This document shows positions 53,033-63,196 of a stretch of 64,000 nucleotides of DNA, in pieces. The notes under the pieces were generated by a model that was given only the letters and a program-made list of their open reading frames with translations, was not told the origin of the DNA and searched no databases. Within the stretch, counting starts at the first letter, position 1. Every line of letters starts with the position of its first letter. A program made the position numbers and the translations under genes. This DNA comes from Rhizobiaceae bacterium (GTDB taxonomy: Bacteria > Pseudomonadota > Alphaproteobacteria > Rhizobiales > Rhizobiaceae): positions 1-64,000 of the forward strand of contig JAEPOG010000007.1 in the NCBI GenBank assembly GCA_017643025.1, written 5' to 3'.

Positions 53033-53773
53033 ATGGCAGCGCGCGGAAAATCCGAAAAGGGCGCTCCGCAATCTCTCAGGGCGGTGCTCGGCATTCGCGA
53101 TCTCGTCTTCGCCGGCGAGGTGGAGCCGGGCGGCCGCCTGTCGGAGATCACGGTGAGCGAGCGGCTCGGCCTGTCGCGCACGCCGGTGCGGGCAGCACTT
53201 GCGCGGCTCGAGCAGGAAGGCATTCTCGAGGCCATCCCGTCCGGCGGCTATGCGGTGCGGACCTTCACCGTCGCCGACGTGCACGACGCCATCGAGCTGC
53301 GCGGCGTGCTTGAAGGCACCGCGGCCCGGCTGGCCGCGGAACGCGGCGTCGCCCCGGCCAAGATTTCGGCCTTCAAGGCGCTGGTTGCACGCCTCGACGA
53401 GATTGTCGGCGTGCAGAAAGACATGAATTTCACCGCCTATGTGAGCCTCAACGCCGAGTTCCACGAAATGTTGGCCCGGCTTTCCGGCAGCGACGTCATC
53501 CGCCGCGAACTGGAGCGCGCCCTTCAGCTCCCCTTCGCGGGACCAAGCGCGTTTCTGGATGCGCAGACCGAAATGCCCGAATTCCGCGCGTCTCTGATCG
53601 CCGGCCAGGCGCAGCACCGGGCGATCGCCAACGCGATCGAAATGCGCGAGGGCGCGCGCGCCGAAGCCGTGGCGCGCGAGCATGCGCGGCTTGCGCGCCT
53701 CAACCTCGACTTCGTCATGAAGGACGGCGCCCTCATGGACCGCGTGCCGGGCCTGCGGCTGGTCTCTGGGTAA
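53033..53773 (+). CDS. GntR family transcriptional regulator, FCD-domain (FadR subgroup)
   Basis: The ATG at 53033 (MAARGKSEKGAPQS) follows GGAGGGCAGG; the upstream open frame is not used. The 246-aa product has a GntR winged helix (VSERLGLSRTPVRAALARLEQEG) and an all-helical FCD effector domain with the usual His/Asp/Asn metal-binding positions (SLNAEFHEML). FCD regulators respond to organic or amino acids. It precedes the TRAP binding-protein gene by 185 nt on the same strand and faces the MetE-like gene. It might also read the palindromes at 23032, 35269 and 48480. Confidence 0.92.
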   Translation: MAARGKSEKGAPQSLRAVLGIRDLVFAGEVEPGGRLSEITVSERLGLSRTPVRAALARLEQEGILEAIPSGGYAVRTFTVADVHDAIELRGVLEGTAARLAAERGVAPAKISAFKALVARLDEIVGVQKDMNFTAYVSLNAEFHEMLARLSGSDVIRRELERALQLPFAGPSAFLDAQTEMPEFRASLIAGQAQHRAIANAIEMREGARAEAVAREHARLARLNLDFVMKDGALMDRVPGLRLVSG

Positions 53774-53958
53774 GCGCCGGCGCTGCCCTGCACCTTCGCT
53801 TCTGTGCCTTCCCGCGCGCGGGGCCAACTCCATTCCCTTTCCTTGATCCATGCGAGGCGCTAGTAGTCGTAACCATGCGGCCGCAGAGCCGCGAGCGTCC
53901 TATTGTGACGGACTGTTCTATAGTATAACAATTGTGCCTGAACCAGGGAGGAACAGCC

Positions 53959-54987
53959 ATGTTCAAGTTCAAGTCCATGCTGATTGCATCGGCAGCGCTG
54001 TGCGCGATGACCGCGACCACGCTCGCCCAGGAAGTAACGCTGCGTCTGCACCAGATGCTGCCGCCGCAGGCCACCATCCCGGCAAAGGCCATCGTGCCTT
54101 GGGCGGAAAAGGTGGCAGCCGATTCCGGCGGCCGCATTCAGGTCGAGAAGTTCGACGCCATGTCGCTCGGCGGAACGCCGCCGCAGCTGATCGACCAGGT
54201 GACCGACGGCGTCGTCGACCTCATCTGGACCGTCATCGGCTACACGCCGGGCCGTTTCCCGTCGACGGAAGCCTTCGAGCTGCCATTCATGATGACGAAC
54301 GGCGAGGCCACGTCGAAGGCCTTCCACGAATATTGCGAGATGCACTGCACCGAAGAGTTCGCCGACGTGAAGGTCATCGCCTGGCACGCACACGGCCCGG
54401 GCCTGATCCACTCGTCGAAGGCGGTCAACACGCTCGAGGACATGAACGGCCTCAAGGTTCGTGGCGGCTCGCGACTGGTGAACCAGCTTCTCGAGGATTT
54501 GGGCGCGGAGCCTGTCGGCATGCCGGTTCCGGCTGTGCCCGAGGCGCTCTCCAAGGGCGTGATCGACGCCACGACGATCCCGTGGGAAGTGACGCCGGCG
54601 CTCAAAGTCGCCGAACTGGTCAACAATCACACCGGCTTCACCGGCGACAACGGCCTCTACACGCTGACCTTCGTAGTCGCCATGAACAAGGCATCCTACG
54701 ACAAGCTGCCCGATGACCTGAAGGCGGTGATCGACGCCAATTCCGGCATCGAGACGGCCGCCATGTTCGGCCGCGTCATGGATGGCGGCGACGAGGTCGG
54801 CCTCAAGATCGCGCAGGACCGCGGCAACAACATCATCACGCTGGACGAAGCCGAGACCCAGCGCTGGAAGGATGCCGCCTCGAAGATCGAGGCCAGCTGG
54901 ATCGCCGAGATGGATGCCGCCGGCAAGGACGGTCAGGCGCTGGTCGACGAAGCCCGCTCGCTGATCGAGAAGCACACCGGCATGTAA
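53959..54987 (+). CDS. TRAP transporter substrate-binding protein (DctP family), orphan
   Basis: The start is the ATG at 53959 (MFKFKSMLIASAAL) after AGGGAGGAACAGCC. The 342-aa precursor has a signal peptide ending near TTLAQEV and a DctP fold, with the conserved arginine region DMNGLKVRGGSRL that binds ligand carboxylates. TRAP systems need DctQ and DctM membrane subunits, but neither gene is adjacent: the next gene encodes a lyxose isomerase. It must share membrane subunits encoded elsewhere or act as a binding protein/sensor. A strong hairpin follows. Confidence 0.92.
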   Translation: MFKFKSMLIASAALCAMTATTLAQEVTLRLHQMLPPQATIPAKAIVPWAEKVAADSGGRIQVEKFDAMSLGGTPPQLIDQVTDGVVDLIWTVIGYTPGRFPSTEAFELPFMMTNGEATSKAFHEYCEMHCTEEFADVKVIAWHAHGPGLIHSSKAVNTLEDMNGLKVRGGSRLVNQLLEDLGAEPVGMPVPAVPEALSKGVIDATTIPWEVTPALKVAELVNNHTGFTGDNGLYTLTFVVAMNKASYDKLPDDLKAVIDANSGIETAAMFGRVMDGGDEVGLKIAQDRGNNIITLDEAETQRWKDAASKIEASWIAEMDAAGKDGQALVDEARSLIEKHTGM

Positions 54988-55006
54988 AGGCAATACTTTT
55001 GCCTAT

Positions 55007-55038
55007 AAGGGCCGGCCGCGGCAACGCGGCCGGCCCTT
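55007..55038 (+). terminator. Rho-independent terminator of the dctP gene
   Basis: A perfect 14-bp inverted repeat (AAGGGCCGGCCGCG arm) with a GCAA tetraloop begins 19 nt after the stop and ends in CCCTTTC. It separates dctP from the lyxose isomerase gene. Confidence 0.85.
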
Positions 55039-55110
55039 TCCGTTTGAGCTGGCCGCTTGGCACGCCGCGGCGGGTTCGCTAGACCGGGCAGTACCGAGGA
55101 GGCGATAGGC

Positions 55111-55797
55111 ATGAAGCGCTCAAGGATCAACGAAATCATCCGCCAGGGCGACGAGTTCATCCGCTCCTTCGGCTACCGCCTACCTCCCTTCGCCGACCTG
55201 ACCCCCGCCGATATGAAAAGGCGACGCCCATCACTCGGCGGCATCCTGTCGGCGCGTCTTGGTTGGGACATCACCGATTACGGCCAGAACCGCTTCGACG
55301 AACTCGGCCTCTTCCTGTTCACGGCGCGCAACGGCAATCCGGACGATCTCAAGTCCGGGCGCGGGATGCTCTATGCCGAAAAGATGATGATCTCGCGCCG
55401 CGACCAGCTTTCGCCCATGCACCGCCATGTCGTGAAGGCCGAGGACATCATCAACCGCGGCGGCGGGACGCTTGCGCTCAGGCTCTATGCTTCGGCGCGC
55501 GACCTCACGATCGACCGGTCCACGCCGGTCTCAGTGATGACCGACGGGACCGAACGCACGCTTGAAGCGGGAGGTGTGCTCATGCTCGGCGCTGGCGAAA
55601 GCGTGACGTTGTTGCCCGGGGTGTGGCACGAATTCTGGGGCGAGGGCGACGACGTCCTGATCGGCGAAGTCTCGACCGTCAACGACGACCTGACCGACAA
55701 TGTGTTCGAGGATCCGATCGCGCGCTTTTCCGACGTCGAAGAGGACGAAGAGCCCTACCGGCTGCTCGTCTCGGACTATGACAACTGGCTGAAATAG
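55111..55797 (+). CDS. D-lyxose ketol-isomerase family protein
   Basis: The ATG at 55111 (MKRSRINEIIRQGD) follows GAGGAGG. The 228-aa cupin protein matches D-lyxose/D-mannose isomerases: a metal-binding His pair in SPMHRHVVKAEDI and a third His in LLPGVWHEFWGEGD. These enzymes convert D-lyxose to D-xylulose (or D-mannose to D-fructose). It is followed after 9 nt by a sugar-kinase-like P-loop protein, suggesting one pentose/hexose utilisation unit. The real sugar is not certain. Confidence 0.88.
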   Translation: MKRSRINEIIRQGDEFIRSFGYRLPPFADLTPADMKRRRPSLGGILSARLGWDITDYGQNRFDELGLFLFTARNGNPDDLKSGRGMLYAEKMMISRRDQLSPMHRHVVKAEDIINRGGGTLALRLYASARDLTIDRSTPVSVMTDGTERTLEAGGVLMLGAGESVTLLPGVWHEFWGEGDDVLIGEVSTVNDDLTDNVFEDPIARFSDVEEDEEPYRLLVSDYDNWLK

Positions 55798-55806
55798 GCG
55801 CATGCG

Positions 55807-56424
55807 ATGTCGGACATCGCCCATCTCGCTGCCACCATCTTCCGTCAGGCCACCGGCAAGGATCGGTTTATTGTCGCCATCGCCGGACCGCCCGGCGCGG
55901 GCAAGTCGACGCTCGCCGCCCGCCTTCTGGAGCTGCTTGCCGAAGCGCCCGCGGCGCTCGTGCCCATGGACGGATTTCATTTCGACAATACAGTCCTCGA
56001 AGCACGCGGCCACCGCGCCAGGAAGGGCGCGCCGGACACGTTCGACTTCGATGGCCTCGAAACTGCGCTGCGACGCTTGAAGTCAGGCAGTGCCGACGTT
56101 GCCGTGCCCCTGTTCGACCGCGAGGCCGACATGGCGCGGGCTGGCGCCGCGATCGTGAAAGCGACCGACCGGATCGTGCTCGTCGAAGGCAACTATCTGC
56201 TTCTCGACGAGGCACCGTGGCGCAGCCTTTCGGCATTGTTCGACTTCAAGGTGTTTCTCGACGTGCCGCGCGGTGCGCTTGCACATCGGCTGGTCCAGCG
56301 CTGGCTCGATCACGGCCTGAGCGAGGCGCAGGCGCGCGAGCGCGCCTTCTCCAAAGACATGGCCAATGCCGAGAGGGTTATCGCCGAACGCCTGGAACCC
56401 GACGCGGTTATCGAAACCAGCTGA
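55807..56424 (+). CDS. Uridine-kinase-like P-loop kinase (FrcK/YFH7-like)
   Basis: The 205-aa product has a P-loop GPPGAGKST near residue 30, the MDGFHFDN motif and the VEGNYLLLDE Walker-B-like strand, all typical of the phosphoribulokinase/uridine kinase superfamily. Rhizobial relatives are linked to fructose (FrcK) and other sugar uptake genes, but their substrate is not proven. Coupling with the lyxose-isomerase-like gene suggests phosphorylation of the keto sugar. It converges with the class II aldolase gene, and their ends meet (56424/56425). Confidence 0.86.
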   Translation: MSDIAHLAATIFRQATGKDRFIVAIAGPPGAGKSTLAARLLELLAEAPAALVPMDGFHFDNTVLEARGHRARKGAPDTFDFDGLETALRRLKSGSADVAVPLFDREADMARAGAAIVKATDRIVLVEGNYLLLDEAPWRSLSALFDFKVFLDVPRGALAHRLVQRWLDHGLSEAQARERAFSKDMANAERVIAERLEPDAVIETS

Positions 56425-57192
56425 TCAGGCGGCGTAGTTGGAGCCTTCCTCGTCGAGAATCGCCTTCAGCTCGGCGAGGTGCCGGGCCGCAGCGTCGGGG
56501 TATTCGTCCATCTGGCGCGCCACCGTCTCGGCAACCTCGTTGGACAGAACACGCAGCTTCTTTCCCGTCCACAACGCCTTGATATAGGTCTCGCAGGAGC
56601 GCTCGAAGTAGTAGAGGCGGTCGAACGTCTCGGCAACGCTGTTGCCGATGACAAGAATCCCGTGATTGCCCATCACCATGACCTTCGTCTTCGGGTCGGT
56701 GAAGAGCCTGGCGCAGCGCTCTCCTTCGTCCTCGAAAGCCAGTCCGCCGTAATTGGCGTCGACGATGTGACGCCCGTGAAAGCCGGCGGAGCTCTGGTCG
56801 ATGGGCGGCAACACGGAATCGGCCAGCGAGGCAAGCACCGTCGCATGCACCGAATGGACATGCATGACGCAGCGGGCATGCGGGCAAATTCGGTGCATCG
56901 CGCCGTGCAGACCCCATGCGGTCGGGTCCGGCGCATCGGGGCGGTCCATCGTGTTGGGGTCATTGGCGTCGATGAGCACCAGATCGCTCGCCTTGACCCG
57001 CGAGAAATGCATCAGGTTCGGATTGATCAGGAACTGGCTGCCGTCTTCGTTGACGGCAACCGAGAAGTGGTTCGCCACCGCCTCGTGCATGTTGAGCCGC
57101 GCTGTCCAGCGCAGCGCCGCCGCCAGATCGACGCGCTCCTCGTAATGGGTCAGATTCGCGGTTCGCTGGCTTGCGATGCTCGTCACGCTCAT
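56425..57192 (-). CDS. Class II aldolase/adducin family protein
   Basis: The 255-aa product has the class II aldolase/adducin fold: an N-terminal NHFSVAVN loop, metal-binding histidines in HVHSVHATVL and a third in MGNHGILVIG. Members cleave sugar phosphates (fuculose- or ribulose-phosphate) or act as decarboxylases. It is the last gene of the leftward urease operon, 60 nt after ureG, yet its likely role is carbohydrate or C4-acid metabolism; it might act with the lyxose isomerase and kinase on the opposite strand. Substrate unknown. Confidence 0.88.
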   Translation of the reverse strand: MSVTSIASQRTANLTHYEERVDLAAALRWTARLNMHEAVANHFSVAVNEDGSQFLINPNLMHFSRVKASDLVLIDANDPNTMDRPDAPDPTAWGLHGAMHRICPHARCVMHVHSVHATVLASLADSVLPPIDQSSAGFHGRHIVDANYGGLAFEDEGERCARLFTDPKTKVMVMGNHGILVIGNSVAETFDRLYYFERSCETYIKALWTGKKLRVLSNEVAETVARQMDEYPDAAARHLAELKAILDEEGSNYAA

Positions 57193-57252
57193 GGCGGCCT
57201 TCCTCCGTTGCCCGCGGCAGGATGACCGCGCCTCAGCGCGGAAAGCAAGCCC

Positions 57253-57891
57253 TCAGGCGGATTTGCGCCGGTCAGCCGCGCGCAGCCCGCCCATCTCGAC
57301 CAGATAGGCGACGATCTCCTCCACGCCCTTGCCGCGCGACAGGTCGGTGAACCCAAATGGGCGGCTACCCCGCGCGCTTTGCGCGTCCCGCTGCATCTGC
57401 TCGAGGTCGACATTCACATAAGGCGCCAGATCAGCCTTGTTGATCACCAGAAAGTCGGAGCGGGTGATGCCCGGGCCGCCCTTGCGGGGAATGTCCCCAC
57501 CTTGGCAGACCGAAATCACATAGAGCGTCAGGTCGGCGAGGTCGGGCGAAAAGGTGGCGGCAAGATTGTCGCCCCCCGACTCGATGAAGACGATGTCCAG
57601 GTCGGGAAACTTGCGGTTGAGATCGGCGATCGCGGCGAGGTTGATCGAGGCGTCCTCGCGGATGGCGGTATGCGGGCAGCCGCCCGTCTCCACCCCGACG
57701 ATGCGCTCTTCCGGCAGCGCCTGCAGCCGCGCCAGCGCCAGCGCGTCTTCCTTGGTGTAGATGTCGTTGGTGACGACGGCGATGGAATAGTCGGCGCCCA
57801 GCGCCTTGCAGAGCTTTTCCGTCAGCGTGGTCTTGCCGGAGCCGACGGGGCCGCCGATGCCGACGCGCAAGGGACCGTTGGAAGCGTTCAT
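57253..57891 (-). CDS. ureG: Urease accessory GTPase UreG
   Basis: UreG supplies GTP-driven nickel delivery in urease maturation with UreF, UreD/H and UreE. The start is the ATG at 57891 ([14 protein letters not shown]) after AAGGAGA. The 212-aa product has the P-loop GPVGSGKTT, the nickel-binding C-P-H motif in [11 protein letters not shown], and the NKADLAP guanine-specificity motif. It follows ureF by 40 nt. Confidence 0.96.
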   Translation of the reverse strand: MNASNGPLRVGIGGPVGSGKTTLTEKLCKALGADYSIAVVTNDIYTKEDALALARLQALPEERIVGVETGGCPHTAIREDASINLAAIADLNRKFPDLDIVFIESGGDNLAATFSPDLADLTLYVISVCQGGDIPRKGGPGITRSDFLVINKADLAPYVNVDLEQMQRDAQSARGSRPFGFTDLSRGKGVEEIVAYLVEMGGLRAADRRKSA

Positions 57892-57931
57892 GTCTGATCT
57901 CCTTGCGTAGTGTGTATGAAAGGGCGCTGCC

Positions 57932-58588
57932 TCACGACCGGAACAGCCGCGCATGCTGCGTTTCGTGCCGCATCGCCATGATCTCGGAGCGGATCGTATC
58001 CGACCCAAGATCGTCGAGCGTGGAGCGCACCGCGCGGTCGGCTGTCGCTGCAATCAGCGGCTCGAGCGACGCGATCACACGTACGCCGTCGCTCTGGCCA
58101 ATCACCGAAAGTCTGATCGCCGCCTGAACGAGATTGGAGACTGTCGCCTGCAGCAGCCCCGCAACCGCGTCCTCAACGGGAATACCGGCTTCGCCCGCAG
58201 CGGCGCCGAACGCGACGGGATAGGGGCTGCCATCACCGAGGCCTTCGACCGCATGCCCGCGCCATGTCTCCGCGGCTTCAAGGAAAGCCCGCCCCTGGTT
58301 CATCGTTTCCATGTGGCGCTCGGCGGAACCCGCCAGCGCCTCGGCCAATTCCGCCAGTTGCGCGAGTTGCCCGGCGTCGTCGGAGGAGCGGATCGCAGCC
58401 GCCGCCAGCACGGCGTCGTTCCACAGCGAGCCCGCTTCGATCAGCCCTGACAGCCAGTCCTCCAGATCGGCTCGATCGGCCACGACCCTGTCATGCACGG
58501 CGCGCTCCAGACCATGGCTGTAGCTGAAAGCGCCGACGGGAAAGGCCGGTGAAAGCCAGGCCATAAGCCTCAGCAACGCCGCTGTCAT
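57932..58588 (-). CDS. ureF: Urease accessory protein UreF
   Basis: UreF is the GTPase-activating or fidelity factor that joins UreD/H to UreG. The 218-aa all-helical protein has the family's [16 protein letters not shown] opening and the QGRAFLE and C-terminal [13 protein letters not shown] segments. The ATG at 58588 overlaps the stop of the YrhK-like gene by 4 nt, so the urease genes are translationally coupled through an unrelated small gene. Confidence 0.95.
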   Translation of the reverse strand: MTAALLRLMAWLSPAFPVGAFSYSHGLERAVHDRVVADRADLEDWLSGLIEAGSLWNDAVLAAAAIRSSDDAGQLAQLAELAEALAGSAERHMETMNQGRAFLEAAETWRGHAVEGLGDGSPYPVAFGAAAGEAGIPVEDAVAGLLQATVSNLVQAAIRLSVIGQSDGVRVIASLEPLIAATADRAVRSTLDDLGSDTIRSEIMAMRHETQHARLFRS

Positions 58589-58866
58589 CCCTCTGCCCGC
58601 TTGGCGAGATCGTCCAGATTGCCGATGGCGGCATAGTGGATCTCACGCACGAGCCGCAGCGTCGGCTTGAGTGCGAAAAAGACCGAACCAAAGACAAACA
58701 TGGTCGTTGCCACCGTCTGGGTCGCTTGGCTGTAGAACAGAATGGATCCGATCAGGAACAGGAGCGCTGCAGCAAAATCGACGGCCGTGTAGCCGATCTC
58801 ATAGGCCGCGTAGAGCCTGCGGTTGCGTTTGCTTCTGGTCCGGTTTTCAGGATTGAAATAGCTCAT
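58585..58866 (-). CDS. YrhK-like small membrane protein within the urease operon
   Basis: The 93-aa product (start ATG 58866, MSYFNPENRTRSKRN) has a basic N-terminus and two hydrophobic helices (about residues 30-50 and 52-70) like YrhK-domain proteins. The conserved RLYAAYEIGYTAVDF and FVFGSVFFALKPTLR segments fit this family. Function is unknown. It lies between ureE and ureF, 46 nt after ureE and overlapping ureF. A role in urea/ammonia movement is possible only by context. Confidence 0.83.
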   Translation of the reverse strand: MSYFNPENRTRSKRNRRLYAAYEIGYTAVDFAAALLFLIGSILFYSQATQTVATTMFVFGSVFFALKPTLRLVREIHYAAIGNLDDLAKRAEG

Positions 58867-58912
58867 CACGCGTTCCCCGTATTTCCTGAAGCGCTGTTCA
58901 CGCCTCCTCTGC

Positions 58913-59461
58913 TCAGGCATGGTTGTGGCCGTAATGCGGGTCGCCCGGCAGGCGGCCGAACTTGTCGCGCTCTTCGTGACCATGCCCATGCGCATGCCCG
59001 GAATAGGCGCCGCGCACCGGGCGGAACGGCTCGACCGTGTCCGTAACCTCGGCGCCCAGCCCGACCAGCATGTCGCGGATGACATGGTCGCGCAGGATCA
59101 GCATCCGCTCCTCCTCGATCTGCGCGGCTAGGTGGCGGTTGCCGATGTGCCAGCACAACTCAGCAAGATGCAGCCGGTCGCGAGCTCCAATAACGTAGAG
59201 CTCCTCCTCGGCGGCGGCGATGCCAACGCGCCGGCCATCGTCGAGAACAAGCTGGTCGCCATCGTCCAGCGCAACCGGCTCGGGCAGGTCGACCAGCACC
59301 TTGCCGCCGCCTCCGAGAACCAGAACCTTGCGGCGCAGGTGCCTTTCGTCATGCGCCAGCACGGCCGTGTCGAATGCTTCCTCGCCGCCCGTATCGGCGG
59401 CGCGCAGGAAGCTGCCGGCGCGCGGCAAGCGGGTGAAATCGTCGTTCAGGTTCAGCTTCAT
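58913..59461 (-). CDS. ureE: Urease accessory nickel chaperone UreE
   Basis: UreE binds and hands over nickel. The ATG at 59461 (MKLNLNDDFTRLPRAG) overlaps the stop of the GST gene (ATGA); longer upstream reading is a shadow. The 182-aa product has the peptide-binding N-terminal domain, the metal-binding C-terminal domain and a His-rich tail (HAHGHGHEERD...HYGHNHA) for nickel storage. Confidence 0.95.
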   Translation of the reverse strand: MKLNLNDDFTRLPRAGSFLRAADTGGEEAFDTAVLAHDERHLRRKVLVLGGGGKVLVDLPEPVALDDGDQLVLDDGRRVGIAAAEEELYVIGARDRLHLAELCWHIGNRHLAAQIEEERMLILRDHVIRDMLVGLGAEVTDTVEPFRPVRGAYSGHAHGHGHEERDKFGRLPGDPHYGHNHA

Positions 59462-60060
59462 GCGACTGCCGCCTCCCGCTCCTTCGCCCGTGCCAAGGCG
59501 GGGCGCGACAGGACTCGGTCGAAATAGGCATTGACGATTTCGGACGCGATTTCGAACTTCGCGCCCCGCGCCCACTGCCCGCAATGGCCGATGATCACAT
59601 CGGCGGCGGTGAACCTGTCGCCCATGGCGAAGTCGTTTCCGTTCAGCCGTTTCTCTAGCGTGGCGACCTCGCGGTCGAATTCCATCTTGGTCCACGGCCC
59701 AACCTCGGCGCGCAACTCGTCGGGCAGCAGCAGCCGGTGCTTCAGCTTGTTCCATAGCGGCGCTTCCAGTTCGGCCTGGGCGAAGAACAGCCAGGAACTC
59801 ATCTTGCCGCGCTCCTGCGCCGACTGCGGCCCGAGGCCTTTGTCGGCGTGCTTGTCGCCGAGGTAGAAGCAGATCGCGGCGGAATCGGTCAGCACCAGGT
59901 CGCCATCGACCAGCGCCGGGATCTTGCCGGACGGGTTGTAGCGATACATCACGTCCGAATGCTGCTTGGCCTTGATGATCTCATACGGCTCGCCGAGTTC
60001 CTCGAGCATCCAGGTTACCCGCGTCAGACGCGACCCCGGCGATCCCACCGCCTGATACAT
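59458..60060 (-). CDS. Glutathione S-transferase family protein
   Basis: The 200-aa product has a thioredoxin-like N-terminal domain (YNPSGKIPALVDGDLVLTDSAAI, with the glutathione-binding cis-Pro and D-S-A motif) and a helical C-terminal domain. It lies inside the urease operon and its stop overlaps ureE. Glutathione transferases have no known role in urease assembly, so the link may be regulatory convenience. The substrate is unknown. Confidence 0.9.
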   Translation of the reverse strand: MYQAVGSPGSRLTRVTWMLEELGEPYEIIKAKQHSDVMYRYNPSGKIPALVDGDLVLTDSAAICFYLGDKHADKGLGPQSAQERGKMSSWLFFAQAELEAPLWNKLKHRLLLPDELRAEVGPWTKMEFDREVATLEKRLNGNDFAMGDRFTAADVIIGHCGQWARGAKFEIASEIVNAYFDRVLSRPALARAKEREAAVA

Positions 60061-60076
60061 ATGCCGTTCTCCCTCG

Positions 60077-60679
60077 CTAGACGATCCGGCCGAACAGCCG
60101 GGCGATCCACGATATCTGGTAGATCAGCGTGAAGGCAACGAAGGCGAAATGGAACCGCCGGTCGCGCGTCCATATCGCAATCAGGCACAGCGCGATCAGC
60201 AGCGGCGTGCGGATCAGATACTCCGTGCCGAAGCGGGCGAAATGCGCCTCGCCCTTGATCAGCGTGTCGACGACGTCCATGGCGTAGGTCGTTGCCAGAA
60301 GGCCGAAGAACCATGCCCGGCGGGCGAGGAAGAAGTCCTCGTAGCCGCTGTAGTCGGCCATGGAATCTGGGAAAAGCAGCGCGCAGATGAGAAAAAGCGC
60401 GATGGCATAGCCAATGACGAAGAGATAGGCGCCGAACGTCCAGTCCTCGATGCCGAAGAGGCCGAACTCCCACCACCAGAAATGCACCAGCGTGAGCAGC
60501 AGCGAGGCGACCCAGGCGAGGTGCACGCCATAGAGCGCGTCCTTGCCCGGATGCTGGATGATGCGCGCCACGCCGGTCAGCAACCGCGTCACGCCAAGAC
60601 CGATCACCATGCCTATGACGATGCGGATATGGGGGAAGATTTCCTCGGCGGTGGCGGGGAACGCAGCGTCGGCGGCCAT
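60077..60679 (-). CDS. Integral membrane protein of unknown function within the urease operon
   Basis: The 200-aa product has about six hydrophobic segments, starting near residues 18-35, with polar residues at the ends (IRIVIGMVIGLGVTRLLTG; HFWWWEFGLFG). I do not recognise a family. It lies between the ABM-domain gene (52 nt) and the GST gene (16 nt). It is not a UreI, UT or Yut urea channel by appearance. Its place in the operon makes a urea, nickel or ammonia role testable, but none is shown. Confidence 0.78.
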   Translation of the reverse strand: MAADAAFPATAEEIFPHIRIVIGMVIGLGVTRLLTGVARIIQHPGKDALYGVHLAWVASLLLTLVHFWWWEFGLFGIEDWTFGAYLFVIGYAIALFLICALLFPDSMADYSGYEDFFLARRAWFFGLLATTYAMDVVDTLIKGEAHFARFGTEYLIRTPLLIALCLIAIWTRDRRFHFAFVAFTLIYQISWIARLFGRIV

Positions 60680-60731
60680 TTCTACGCCTCGGGCCGGCTA
60701 GCTGGTCTACCCAATTGGCATGCCGGTGACA

Positions 60732-61028
60732 CTAGAATGTCTCGACCTTCTCGGGATGGACGATCTCGATCGTGCGCGATACCAGATGCGGGTTGCTTGC
60801 GTCCCGCCATGCCAGAAGGTGCGGCTGCTTCGAATGCGCCGTCAGGTCCTCCCGCGTCTCCCACCGCTCCACGAAGACCATCGTGTCATCGTCGGTGACC
60901 GAGGCCAGCAGATCGTACGAAATGCAGCCCTTCTCCTTGCGGGTCTCGGCGATGCAGGCGCGCGCCGGACCCGTCAGCGCTTCCTTCGAACCCGGCTTGA
61001 GCGCGAGCGTGGCGACGACATAGATCAT
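60732..61028 (-). CDS. Antibiotic biosynthesis monooxygenase (ABM) domain protein, YgiN-like
   Basis: The 98-aa product is a single ABM (dimeric alpha/beta barrel) domain: IYVVATLALKPGSKEAL, GCISYDLL, FVERWETREDLTAHSKQPHL. Similar small proteins oxidise quinols (YgiN) or have other oxygen-linked roles. It follows ureC by 27 nt, so it is the second gene of the operon. Its function there is not known. Confidence 0.88.
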   Translation of the reverse strand: MIYVVATLALKPGSKEALTGPARACIAETRKEKGCISYDLLASVTDDDTMVFVERWETREDLTAHSKQPHLLAWRDASNPHLVSRTIEIVHPEKVETF

Positions 61029-61055
61029 TGATGGCCTCCCGATTTCCTTGGAACG

Positions 61056-62768
<1,713 letters not shown>

Positions 62769-63196
62769 CAGGCACTCACCTGTTTTGGGTTCAATCCAGA
62801 CGCATCCAGTCGGCTACCGGCGGAACGATACCGGAACACCGGGAGAAGTGGGCAGGCTGCCCGCGACACAAGATTTGTTACAAAGGGTTGCGGAATGCTG
62901 CCGTGGCTTCGGTCGGGCCATGACAAGCCACCTTCGACAGGCGTGGAAATTGTCGCGTGATCCCCGGCCTGTAGCGGCATTTCCTCCAGAAATCCGTCGG
63001 AATCCCGGGCCATTTTCCGCCACCGAAAAGCTACAGAATCTGCACAATCATTCCAATTTCGCGCCATCAAGCAGCCGAGAATTTTCCATTTTCGGCTCCT
63101 AGCTGCCTTTCCGAGGCGGGGAGCTTGTTCGCCGGGGGGCCGCAAGAATTGGCGGTTTTCCAAACACCCAGCGAGCTCCAACTGAGGAGAAAAACG
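62769..63196. other. Divergent intergenic region upstream of ureC (about 430 nt)
   Basis: No gene, including ureB or ureA remnants, was found here. It should hold the ureC promoter and that of the secreted-protein gene. An A/T-rich ACAAGATTTGTTACAAAG stretch near 62868-62886 is the only notable motif. I saw no clear sigma-54 element. Confidence 0.6.

Noticed and set aside
53917..53933. TATAGTATAACAATTG upstream of dctP as a fifth copy of the shared operator
   Set aside because: It contains an extra base relative to the GTATRC core and lacks the flanking arms; it may simply be a -10 region.
62769..63196. Hidden or degraded ureB/ureA upstream of ureC
   Set aside because: No reading frame in this stretch resembles UreA or UreB, and no frameshifted fragments were recognisable.
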